Assembly (NCBI GenBank): GCA_041481485.1 | Contig: JBGPBY010000382.1 | Span: forward strand, 1-7,205 | Reading direction: 5' to 3' | Origin: JBGPBY01 sp041481485 | Lineage (GTDB): Bacteria > Acidobacteriota > Terriglobia > 20CM-2-55-15 | DNA length: 7,205 nucleotides | Part shown: positions 1 to 5,824 of the stretch, in pieces | Numbering within the stretch: the stretch's first letter is position 1 | Layout: each line of letters begins with the position of its first letter | Program-made: the position numbers and the translations under genes | The notes under the pieces: model-generated | The model's database searches: none | Seen by the model: the letters and a program-made list of their open reading frames with translations, nothing else | Told to the model about the DNA's origin: nothing

Positions 1-1080
1 CACGCGACCTGTTACTTCAAACGGCCGGCTCTGAAACAGCCGCAGATTTTCGAGTCCTCCGTCCTGAACCACGATCGGGACCCGCGCGACGGGAAATACC
101 GCCCATGCCGCTTCACCGGCCTCAACGGCTGCTGCGTCTACAGTTGTGGTCCGCGCTTCGAGGATGTATTCCCCGAGCCAGACATTGCGCAACTCAAACT
201 CACCGGTAAGAGGATTGTAATTCTCCGGAGGCGCAAAGCTGACCGTGTTGCCGTTCGCGAGTTGATAGATGAGCTGCCACTGAACTTTTTCCGGAGGATT
301 CCCCGTTTGTGCGTCGATGATGATGCCGCGGACCGTAACGCTTCGCTGCCGGTATGTCTTCAGGTTCACGTTCAATTCGCCACCAGAGGTGACATCGAGG
401 GGAATTGCGCGATCTAGAGTAGCGACTCCGGGATAGAACTGAACGGCAAAGTCTCCCGTGGATACAGCGTCTGCCGATGATCCGGACAATGGTTTCTCGC
501 TGCCAGTACTCAAGAAGTAGGGTCCCGGAGCTAAACCGAACAATCGATAGTTTCCCCGATCATCTGTGGTTGTAATCTTAACGGTCTGTTGAACCGTGCC
601 CACCGCTGTGAAGATTGTCCGCGTTGCTTTAACCGGGACTCTCACTGCTGGCAGCCCATCGTTTGTTTTCACTTCTCCGCTGATCGTACCAACGGGGACC
701 AACTGAAGTGCCAAACCGCTAAGCCTTTGCTCGGCGGCCAAAGCAATCGGCTTTCCCGGAGTGGTGAATTCCTGCTGTCCATACTCGCGAGTGACAAAGC
801 CAGATGCACTGGCGAAAAGCCGGTATGTGCCTAACGGAAGGTTGGCAAACACAAATCGCCCACTGGAATCTGTGAACATCGGAGGTATGGTTGCCACTGC
901 GGGAATCGATGCAATGACCTCGATATTCACCTTCGCCTTGCTCACCGCAGTGCCGCCGTCGGCATTGCGAACGAACCCGGCGATGACACCTGAGCCTTGC
1001 GGAGTTTGTGCCGGAACTGTCAGGGTTACACTCATCACAAGAAGTGACAACTGTACACGCGCATGCAGAATGGGCTTCAT
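1..1080 (-). CDS. Secreted protein with carboxypeptidase-regulatory-like repeats (C-terminus cut by window)
   Basis: My reading of the minus strand from the ATG at 1080 is open to the window edge: 360 codons without a stop, so the C-terminus is missing. Residues 1-24 look like a Sec signal peptide: basic start, hydrophobic stretch around 10-22, likely cleavage after VPA (24). Three beta-sandwich units of the carboxypeptidase regulatory-like / SdrD-B-like type follow. Unit 1 is about 31-130, with TDSSGRFVFANLPLGTYRL near 70-88. Unit 2 is about 131-215, with TTDDRGNYRLFGLAPGPY near 171-188 and FYPGVATLDRA near 215-225. Unit 3 starts near 247 (VTVRGIIIDAQTG). Such proteins are abundant in Acidobacteriota and are usually extracytoplasmic, sometimes as N-terminal parts of larger outer-membrane proteins. 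No enzyme motif is visible, so the function is unknown. ATG 1080 is the only ATG after an upstream in-frame stop (TAA at 1107-1105). There is no strong Shine-Dalgarno sequence. Confidence 0.85.
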   Translation of the reverse strand, partial: MKPILHARVQLSLLVMSVTLTVPAQTPQGSGVIAGFVRNADGGTAVSKAKVNIEVIASIPAVATIPPMFTDSSGRFVFANLPLGTYRLFASASGFVTREYGQQEFTTPGKPIALAAEQRLSGLALQLVPVGTISGEVKTNDGLPAVRVPVKATRTIFTAVGTVQQTVKITTTDDRGNYRLFGLAPGPYFLSTGSEKPLSGSSADAVSTGDFAVQFYPGVATLDRAIPLDVTSGGELNVNLKTYRQRSVTVRGIIIDAQTGNPPEKVQWQLIYQLANGNTVSFAPPENYNPLTGEFELRNVWLGEYILEARTTTVDAAAVEAGEAAWAVFPVARVPIVVQDGGLENLRLFQSRPFEVTGRV

Positions 1081-1149
1081 GCGCGCGAGCCTACAACGCT
1101 CGACTTAAATTCCAATTAAATAGCCAAACTCAAATTTTCAGCTATCTTG
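1081..1149 (-). promoter_or_regulatory. AT-rich leader region upstream of the secreted-protein gene
   Basis: Between the start codon at 1080 and palindrome A1, positions about 1105-1140 are much richer in A+T than the surrounding DNA. On the minus strand they contain TTGAGT and TATTTAAT, but not with ideal -35/-10 spacing. I regard this as the likely promoter region of the secreted-protein gene. That is an inference from composition and position only. Confidence 0.25.
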
Positions 1150-1249
1150 GATTCCCCACTGTAGGGGCGGTCTATGACCGCCCGCAATCTGTGTTTTTGC
1201 ATTCCACACAATTGCGGGCGGTAATAGACCGCCCCTACAGTGGGGAATC
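1150..1249. repeat. REPIN-like inverted repeat, element A1
   Basis: Two 39-nt arms, 1150-1188 and 1211-1249, are reverse complements with a single mismatch, separated by a 22-nt centre that can extend the stem through TGTGT/ACACA. Each arm is also a small palindrome: GGGCGGTC-tat-GACCGCCC at 1165-1183, and GGGCGGT...ACCGCCC at 1216-1234. This is the architecture of two REP units in inverted orientation. It lies 20 bp past the stop codon of the upstream minus-strand gene, where it could form a transcript-stabilising or terminating hairpin. There is no obvious T tract. No REP-associated transposase is in the window. Confidence 0.85.
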
Positions 1250-1268
1250 GCATTCCTTCAGTGGCACA

Positions 1269-2183
1269 CTAATAGGGTGCGGCAATCTCTTCGAATCGAA
1301 GTGGATTGGCATCAAACAGGTCTCGTGTTTCCTCCAGGCCCGCGCTGCCGATCTCAGCAGCGCGGAGGAAGCCATCCTCCGTCCATACCACGCGCTGTCC
1401 GACTGGATCCCAGTCTGCCCACTGCCACGACGGGCGATCGAGAGCTTGACTATTCGCTGGGTTCCGTAGCCGATAACGTTCGGTTCGGGAATCGGACAAA
1501 TCCAGCGGTCCGATCTCCAGAATCCAGCCTGCCGCTAATGGGCGCACCCAGTAGTTCTGTTTCAACATCGCCGATGTGTCGATCGTTGACCCCTCCGGCA
1601 GAGTTCGACGCAATGACGATTCCACGCGTCTGCTTGTTTCTTCCCACTTCTTTTGTTCTTCGGCAGAGGCATATTGTCTTGGCCGAACTTCCTTGTCCCA
1701 ACCATTCCGACGGCGGCATAAATCTTCGAGCCGTTCGTGCTTTTCGAGAGGTGGCTCGGGTCCCATTTTGAAATCCACGGAATCGGACTGCGTTTCCAGT
1801 GATAAGACTGGACAGGGCCGCGGATGGTAGGTCCGATTGTCGAGAAACACGCCGCCGCCAGCGTTAGGACCGCCAGGTCCTGTGGAGAATTTCAGCGCAA
1901 GGGCCTTCAGGTATGGCGTTCTGGCAATTGCAGTCCATCGCTCGTTGGCTCTGTGCCGTCGGGGATCATAGCCACTGTAAATCCAATGCTGGCCGTCGGG
2001 TGAAATGTCGGCTTGACGTGCTTCGAGCTGCCCCTTCAGCCACTGCCCGATGGTGAAGCGATCCGTTTCGCGATCCCATCCGACGGTTGCGACTTGGCGC
2101 GCGCGGCAACGGCAAATGAGAATCGCCTGGGGCGATTCGCGCGCCAGTAGTGCCCGGGTCCGGGGTGGTTTGTATTTCTGCAT
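1269..2183 (-). CDS. Conserved hypothetical protein (SPDG / DWD type), 304 residues
   Basis: I do not know a function for this protein. Its layout matches, from memory, a scattered bacterial family of unnamed proteins: an N-terminal LLARESPQAILICR segment (12-25), then GWDRETDRFTIGQWLKG (35-51), ADISPDGQHWIYSGY (58-72), WTAIARTPYLKALAL (83-97), GGGVFLDNRT (109-118), an acidic/basic helical middle (about 145-195), and a C-terminal WADWDPVGQRVVWTEDGFLRAAEI (255-278). The SPDG and DWDPxG segments resemble turns of beta-propeller blades, so a small WD40/TolB-like propeller is possible but unproven. There is no signal peptide or membrane segment, so it is probably cytosolic. An in-frame ATG at 2231 would add 16 residues encoded by palindrome A2. 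I prefer ATG 2183 because it begins just before the conserved LLAR segment. Neither start has a clear Shine-Dalgarno sequence. Related palindromes flank the gene, 20 bp away on each side. Confidence 0.75.
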   Translation of the reverse strand: MQKYKPPRTRALLARESPQAILICRCRARQVATVGWDRETDRFTIGQWLKGQLEARQADISPDGQHWIYSGYDPRRHRANERWTAIARTPYLKALALKFSTGPGGPNAGGGVFLDNRTYHPRPCPVLSLETQSDSVDFKMGPEPPLEKHERLEDLCRRRNGWDKEVRPRQYASAEEQKKWEETSRRVESSLRRTLPEGSTIDTSAMLKQNYWVRPLAAGWILEIGPLDLSDSRTERYRLRNPANSQALDRPSWQWADWDPVGQRVVWTEDGFLRAAEIGSAGLEETRDLFDANPLRFEEIAAPY

Positions 2184-2202
2184 CGTGTCCGAGGGGTCTC
2201 GA

Positions 2203-2275
2203 CTGTAGGCGCGGTCTGTGACCCCGCGCAATCCTTGTCCGACAGATCGCGCGCGGTCATAGACCGCGCCTACAG
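2203..2275. repeat. REPIN-like inverted repeat, element A2
   Basis: Arms 2203-2233 and 2245-2275 (31 nt each) are reverse complements with three mismatches and an 11-nt centre. The arm consensus is clearly the same as element A1: CTGTAGG, a GC-rich half-stem, TCTATGA, then the complementary half-stem. The inner stem here is GCGCGGTC/GACCGCGC, against GGGCGGTC/GACCGCCC in A1. The element starts 4 bp beyond the SemiSWEET stop codon and ends 19 bp before the preferred start of the hypothetical gene. It is therefore placed to end or attenuate the eda-kdgK-SemiSWEET transcript. Confidence 0.85.
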
Positions 2276-2279
2276 GGGA

Positions 2280-2534
2280 CTATCCAAACCGGATTTTCAT
2301 GACCAGCACCCATCCGGAAAGCGCCAGCGTCACGGCATTCGCGATGATGACAGGCCAGGAATAAATCAGAATTCCATAGACGAGCCACAGGCCAATTCCC
2401 GAACACAGCATGAGATACATTCCCAGGCTGATGTCTTTCGTACTGCGATGCTTCTGAGTGCGGATGACCTGAGCCAGAAAGGCGATTGTTGTCAGTGTTC
2501 CGGCTATAAATCCGATAATGGTGATGAGCTTCAT
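2280..2534 (-). CDS. SemiSWEET (PQ-loop/MtN3 family) sugar transporter
   Basis: An 84-residue protein with three hydrophobic helices (about 3-24, 36-57 and 60-79), the size and triple-helix layout of bacterial SemiSWEETs, which dimerise in the inner membrane to move mono- or disaccharides by facilitated diffusion. Family marks are IAGTLTTIAFLAQVIRT (9-26), STKDISLGMYLM (31-42), Trp50 in GLWLVYGI and Asn66 in IIANAVTL. The last two match the Trp and Asn that line the sugar pocket in characterised SemiSWEETs. The signature PQ dipeptide in helix 1 is AQ here (residues 21-22, codon GCT rather than CCN). The start overlaps the kdgK stop by one base (TAATG), implying translational coupling. The substrate cannot be read from the sequence. 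Context suggests a sugar or sugar acid feeding KdgK. Confidence 0.9.
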   Translation of the reverse strand: MKLITIIGFIAGTLTTIAFLAQVIRTQKHRSTKDISLGMYLMLCSGIGLWLVYGILIYSWPVIIANAVTLALSGWVLVMKIRFG

Positions 2535-3568
2535 TACCGCTGGATTCGCCCCGAGCCGTCGCCTTTCAGCAACGCCTGAACTTCTTCAACGGTCGAGCGG
2601 GTGTAATCACCGATGATGGAATGCTTCAAACAACTCGCCGCCACAGCGAACTCCAGAGCTTCCTGCGGCGACGGCAGAATCTGCATTCCGTAAATCAGTC
2701 CTGCCGCAAACGAATCCCCGGCTCCGACCCGATCGACAATATTCGTGATCTCATAATGCCGGCTCACCAGGAATTGCTTTCTGTCATTCATGCAAGCGGA
2801 CCAGCCGTTATGAGATGCGCTCTTCGATTCGCGCAGCGTGATGGCGATCGCCCGTATATTGCTGAAGGACGAAAGCACTTCACCGGTGAGTTTTTCGAAT
2901 TGCAGAATGTCCAGCACCCCGCTTTTCACGCCAGAAGAGGAACCCATTCCCAGAGCCATCTGCACGTCTTCTTCATTGGCGATAAGGATGTCTGCGAGTT
3001 TAGCCAGCTCGGTCATGACGCCAACAGCACTCTTTCCCCACTTCCAAAGGTTCTTTCGATAATTCAGGTCACATGAAATCGTCAGTCCGGAATCCTTCGC
3101 CCGGCGCATTCCTTCCAGCGCGAGCTCCGCAGCTGTAGCGCTGATTGCCGGTGTGATGCCGGTAACGTGAAACCAGCCGGCGCCGTCAAGCACAGACTTC
3201 CAGTCGATATCTCCATGCCTGGCCAAAGCGATCGCGCTGTTCTCGCGGTCGTAGACCACACGGGAAGGGCGCTGATTCGCACCGGCCTCGAGAAAGTAGA
3301 TTCCCATGCGTCCTTTCGTGCGAATGATGTGGGATGTGTTCACACCCAGCCCGCGCAATTCGGAAATTGCCGCATCAGCAATGGGATTTTTTTCGGGCAG
3401 TGCGGTCACATAAACCGCATCCAGTCCAAACGATGCCAGCGCAATTGCGACGTTGGCCTCTCCTCCGCCAAACGTTGCATCAAAGCGCGGGCTTTGCAAA
3501 AAGCGTTCGGCGCCGGGCGCTGCCAGACGCAGCATGATTTCACCGAAGGTAACGATTCTCTTGCTCAT
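2534..3568 (-). CDS. kdgK: 2-keto-3-deoxygluconate kinase, PfkB/ribokinase family
   Basis: A 344-residue sugar kinase that would phosphorylate 2-keto-3-deoxygluconate (KDG) with ATP to give KDPG in the cytosol. The PfkB fold is visible in order: the VTFGEIMLRL start (6-15), the substrate-binding GGGEANVA (34-41, the first PfkB signature region), YDREN (107-111), SCDLNYRKNLW (165-175), IANEED (196-201), and the ATP/anion-hole motif DRVGAGDSFAAG (279-290) with the catalytic base Asp285. The MLRL, FGGGEANVA, LNYRK and NEED pattern is what distinguishes KdgK from ribokinases and fructokinases. The length is slightly above the usual 310-340. The ATG at 3568 is 12 bp after the eda stop, with a weak TGGAA-type ribosome site. 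The neighbouring KDPG aldolase, which uses the product, strongly supports the assignment. A 2-keto-3-deoxygalactonate kinase role is the main alternative. Confidence 0.92.
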   Translation of the reverse strand: MSKRIVTFGEIMLRLAAPGAERFLQSPRFDATFGGGEANVAIALASFGLDAVYVTALPEKNPIADAAISELRGLGVNTSHIIRTKGRMGIYFLEAGANQRPSRVVYDRENSAIALARHGDIDWKSVLDGAGWFHVTGITPAISATAAELALEGMRRAKDSGLTISCDLNYRKNLWKWGKSAVGVMTELAKLADILIANEEDVQMALGMGSSSGVKSGVLDILQFEKLTGEVLSSFSNIRAIAITLRESKSASHNGWSACMNDRKQFLVSRHYEITNIVDRVGAGDSFAAGLIYGMQILPSPQEALEFAVAASCLKHSIIGDYTRSTVEEVQALLKGDGSGRIQR

Positions 3569-3580
3569 GATTCCAGCCGG

Positions 3581-4222
3581 TCAGGTTCGAGCCTTGTGGA
3601 TTTCCTCGATAAACTGCTTCGCGAGTTTGGTGATGGTTTTGAAATCTCCGGTCTTTGCGCTGGCGGTGAGATTCCCTCCCACACCGACGGCGACACACCC
3701 GGCTTTGATCCACTGCGACACATTTTCCATGCCGACTCCGCCGGTCGGCATCAATGATGCGTGAGGCAGAGGGCCTCTGACGGCTTTCACAAACGATGGT
3801 CCCAGAGTTTCACCTGGAAAGACTTTTACGATTTCGGCGCCGCATTCCATGGCATCGATGATTTCCCGGATGGTCGCTGCGCCCGGCATGTACGGGATCT
3901 GATATCGATTGCAGAGCCGCGCACAGTCCGCATTCAACGCGGGACCGACAACGAACTGCGCTCCGGAGAGAATCGCAATGCGTGCGGTTTCCGAATCCAG
4001 AACAGTGCCCGCGCCAATCAGAATCTGTTCGGGTTTGTATTGTTTCGCGAGTTCCGCAATGACCTGGGCGGTCCCCGGAACGGTGAATGTGATTTCGACA
4101 GCCGCAACGCCGCCTTCGGCGCATGCCTCGGCAATACGCGATGCCTGCTCCGCACTCTCCGCACGAACGACGGCGACCAGTCCGGATTCGATCACGCGGC
4201 TCAATATTTTCAATTTCTGCAT
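3581..4222 (-). CDS. eda: KDPG/KHG aldolase
   Basis: A 213-residue class I aldolase, normal length for Eda, cleaving 2-keto-3-deoxy-6-phosphogluconate to pyruvate and glyceraldehyde 3-phosphate, and possibly 4-hydroxy-2-oxoglutarate to pyruvate and glyoxylate. The TIM-barrel motifs are in place: GLVAVVRAES (14-23), GGVAAVEITFTVPG (37-50) with the acid/base Glu43, LIGAGTVLD (68-76) with Thr73, FVVGPALN (90-97), IPYMPGAAT (109-117), EIVKVFPGE (130-138) with the Schiff-base Lys133, and LMPTGGV (about 157-163). The E. coli enzyme has an Arg a few residues after the Glu (EVTLR). This one has TVP, as in many KHG/KDPG aldolases, so exact substrate preference is open. It is the first gene of the leftward operon, followed 12 bp later by kdgK. 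The ATG at 4222 is preceded by a weak TTTGGGATGA ribosome-binding sequence. Confidence 0.93.
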   Translation of the reverse strand: MQKLKILSRVIESGLVAVVRAESAEQASRIAEACAEGGVAAVEITFTVPGTAQVIAELAKQYKPEQILIGAGTVLDSETARIAILSGAQFVVGPALNADCARLCNRYQIPYMPGAATIREIIDAMECGAEIVKVFPGETLGPSFVKAVRGPLPHASLMPTGGVGMENVSQWIKAGCVAVGVGGNLTASAKTGDFKTITKLAKQFIEEIHKART

Positions 4223-4283
4223 TTCAATTCATCCCAAACGATCGCAGCCGCCAATTATCGCTTGTCGATGCCGGACGCCTGAA
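4223..4283 (-). promoter_or_regulatory. Probable promoter of the eda-kdgK-SemiSWEET operon
   Basis: On the minus strand GATAAT (4259 down to 4254) matches five of six positions of the -10 consensus. It would place the transcript start near 4247, giving a leader of about 25 nt that carries GGGATGA in front of the eda ATG. The -35 is poor (TTCAGG at an 18-bp spacing), suggesting dependence on an activator. The footprint overlaps the candidate rightward promoter, so the two could exclude each other. This is inference from motif matching only. Confidence 0.4.
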
Positions 4284-4297
4284 CTATTTTGTTCGGC
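4262..4297 (+). promoter_or_regulatory. Candidate rightward promoter of xylA
   Basis: TTGTCG (4262-4267) and TATTTT (4285-4290) each match four of six sigma-70 consensus positions and are exactly 17 bp apart. The predicted transcript start falls at about 4297-4298, on the preferred ATG of the isomerase gene, so the messenger could be leaderless. This would also explain the missing Shine-Dalgarno sequence. The matches are modest and could be chance. Confidence 0.35.
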
Positions 4298-5536
4298 ATG
4301 CAACCTGTACCACCGAATCAGCAACAAGCACTTGTCGATCGATTAACTCAACAATGCGGCGGGGCCTACAGCCCGGAAACCCGCCGGAAATATTTCATCA
4401 CGGGGCCGCAATGGGCGGCGGCCTATCAGGGCCAGGCGTTATTCTACGCACCCACACGAAAACCGATTACGTTTGAAGATGTCATTCGTGAGTTTGGCAA
4501 AATCGGCATCGGATATTGGTGTACTCACGACAGCGATGTGATTCCGAGCAATCAGCTCGGCACCGAAGCGCAATCTGAGATCATCGGAAAAATTCAAAAC
4601 ACGCTGAAGCAGCACGACGTGAAGTGCTCCATGGTCACCACCGAAACATTTTTTCACGAAGTGTTTGCGGCGGGCCCTGCGCCCGAGTCGCCCGAAGTGC
4701 GGGAGTATGCCGCGTTTCGCGTGAGGAACAATGTCGATATCGGCCATGAACTCGGCGCGCATTACGCCGTGTATTGGCCGGGTTCGCTCGGATACTTTGT
4801 TCAGGGCGCCGTGGACGAAATGCAGACACTGCGCTGGTATGCCGATGCGCTCAATGCCGCGTGCGATCGCGATATTGAAGTCGCGAAGAAAAAGGGGCGT
4901 CCGACGCTGAAGCATTGTCTCGAGGCCAAGCCGTTTGAGCCGCAGGCGGAGATTCTCCTGCCGACCAGTGACGCCATGCTCGCGTTCATTTCCTCCGGAC
5001 TGTTGACGCATCCCGAAATGGTGGGCCTCAACCCGGAGTATCTCCACGAGCTGATGTGGGGCGGCGCGCCGCGGGCGGCGCTGGCACGCGCGCTGGTCGC
5101 AGGAAAGCTGTGGCATTTCGATATTAATGACGGATATCGATTGAAGCACGACGTCGATATCGGTGTGGGACTGATCAATCCGTTCGATTGGCTGAGCGTG
5201 CTGATGCTGCTGCGTTCGAACAATTTCAACGGCCCGTTCAATCTGGACTTCAAGCCGCTGCGCACGACAAGCAACCACGGCGTATTCTCGGTAAGTTTCC
5301 CAACGGCAGTGGATCGATTCATTACGCTTTGGGATATCGCCGGTGATGCGTTGACGGATCCGATCATCAAGGAAGCCACCGACGCGTTGAAAGCCGGCTC
5401 CGGCGTTTCGGCAGGAACAGACGGTCATGCGCTGGCGGAAGCCAACAAAGAACTCCTGACGCTGCACGAGCTGATCGGTCATCGTTTGGTGCAGCTGTTG
5501 TTGGGGCTTCATCGCGGAAGGAAGATCTTTGCCTGA
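4298..5536 (+). CDS. xylA: Xylose isomerase (Streptomyces/Arthrobacter-like, divergent)
   Basis: A 412-residue TIM-barrel sugar isomerase that would interconvert D-xylose and D-xylulose using two divalent metals. Counting from ATG 4298, residues aligning by eye with the actinobacterial enzymes are: the ring-opening His77 with Asp80 in CTHDSDVIP; MVTT..F (Thr114, Phe118); Trp160 in VYWPG; Glu209 and Lys211 in LEAKPFEP; Glu247 and His250 in NPEYLHE; Asp275 in WHFDIN; Asp285 and Asp287 in KHDVDIG; and Asp317 in LDFKPLRT. The metal and proton-shuttle set is therefore intact. The first 60 residues lack the usual FGLWTVGW...DPFG segment, which supplies a substrate-side Trp and the Phe reaching into the neighbouring subunit. 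The protein is about 25 residues longer than the 388-residue Streptomyces form. A TTG at 4289 would add three residues. ATG is preferred, although neither has a clear ribosome site. Another aldose or ketose substrate is possible. The xylulokinase downstream supports xylose. Confidence 0.88.
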   Translation: MQPVPPNQQQALVDRLTQQCGGAYSPETRRKYFITGPQWAAAYQGQALFYAPTRKPITFEDVIREFGKIGIGYWCTHDSDVIPSNQLGTEAQSEIIGKIQNTLKQHDVKCSMVTTETFFHEVFAAGPAPESPEVREYAAFRVRNNVDIGHELGAHYAVYWPGSLGYFVQGAVDEMQTLRWYADALNAACDRDIEVAKKKGRPTLKHCLEAKPFEPQAEILLPTSDAMLAFISSGLLTHPEMVGLNPEYLHELMWGGAPRAALARALVAGKLWHFDINDGYRLKHDVDIGVGLINPFDWLSVLMLLRSNNFNGPFNLDFKPLRTTSNHGVFSVSFPTAVDRFITLWDIAGDALTDPIIKEATDALKAGSGVSAGTDGHALAEANKELLTLHELIGHRLVQLLLGLHRGRKIFA

Positions 5537-5538
5537 TC

Positions 5539-5666
5539 CCACCGGCTTACGCCGGTGGCTAGAGGACCTGTCGCCGCTACGCGGCTTGATTTGGTTGCAC
5601 CTGCGGTGCGGCATTTCTGAGCCGCGTGGCGGCGGCAGTTCGCTAGCCACGGGCGTAAGCCCGTGG
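5539..5666. repeat. 128-bp nested palindrome (family B REPIN) between xylA and xylB
   Basis: The block begins 2 bp after the xylA stop. It is an imperfect inverted repeat centred near 5603, built of five smaller hairpins placed symmetrically. The outer pair is CCACCGGC-ttac-GCCGGTGG (5539-5558) and CCACGGGC-gtaa-GCCCGTGG (5647-5666). The inner pair is GCCGC-tac-GCGGC (5573-5585) and GCCGC-gtg-GCGGC (5621-5633). The central hairpin is GCACC-tgc-GGTGC (5597-5609). CTAG lies just inside both outer hairpins. The left half is the reverse complement of the right half with a few mismatches and one indel. This is two composite REP units in inverted orientation. In RNA it would form a strong structure directly after xylA. 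Confidence 0.85.
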
Positions 5667-5668
5667 AA
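5629..5668 (+). repeat. 40-bp direct repeat, copy 1
   Basis: This is part of the right half of the nested palindrome. The 40 bases recur at 5738-5777 with one difference, in the loop of the CCACGGGC hairpin (gtaa here, gtca there). The copies start 109 bp apart. A CAGATCAAGC tag follows at 5685-5694 and recurs at 5814-5823, so the repeated unit extends beyond the 40 bases. Confidence 0.9.
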
Positions 5669-5729
5669 AATGGAAGAAGCGCGACAGATCAAGCGAGGTG
5701 CCGTTTCCGCATCGCGGCTCCCTTTCTTA

Positions 5730-5777
5730 GCCGCGTAGCGGCGGCAGTTCGCTAGCCACGGGCGTCAGCCCGTGGAA
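5730..5777 (+). repeat. Second family B half-unit, with direct repeat copy 2 (5738-5777)
   Basis: It contains GCCGC-gta-GCGGC (5730-5742) and CCACGGGC-gtca-GCCCGTGG (5756-5775). It is the second copy of the 40-bp direct repeat, oriented like the right half of the large palindrome but without an inverted partner. The intervening 5669-5729 has no recognisable gene, only the CAGATCAAGC tag and an unpaired GC-rich stretch. Confidence 0.85.
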
Positions 5778-5798
5778 TACGTGAAGCAAACCCTAAAA

Positions 5799-5824
5799 GC
5801 GCCGGAGGCGCGGCAGATCAAGCA
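5799..5824 (+). promoter_or_regulatory. Repeat hairpin holding the only GGAGG before xylB
   Basis: GCGCC-gga-GGCGC (5799-5811) is the last hairpin of the array, followed by CAGATCAAGC and then, after one base, the xylB ATG. The hairpin loop and 3' stem contain GGAGG (5804-5808), the only strong Shine-Dalgarno match nearby. It lies 16 nt before the ATG, longer than usual, and would be partly paired when folded. It may limit xylB translation, or xylB may start without a Shine-Dalgarno sequence. Confidence 0.45.

Noticed and set aside
1150..1249. Classical intrinsic terminator
   Set aside because: The hairpin is very strong but has no following U tract on the minus strand. The two-unit REP architecture and the related copy at 2203-2275 fit a repeat family better.
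1269..1771. Plus-strand open frames opposite the hypothetical gene
   Set aside because: They lack recognisable protein features and lie antisense to a gene with family motifs.
2184..2231. Upstream in-frame ATG at 2231 adding 16 residues to the hypothetical protein
   Set aside because: The extra residues (RGVTDRAYS...) are mostly the translation of palindrome A2. The conserved LLAR segment begins shortly after the ATG at 2183.
4439..5692. Long 417-codon minus-strand open frame across xylA
   Set aside because: It is antisense to a clear xylose isomerase, is rich in Arg, His and Gln, and runs through the repeat array. It is a product of GC-rich codon bias.
5529..5738. Small plus-strand open frame after xylA
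   Set aside because: It is made almost entirely of family B palindromes and has no protein-like character.
5539..5823. CRISPR array
   Set aside because: The repeats are palindromic, unequally spaced, partly inverted and only two-fold in direct orientation. There are no uniform spacers.
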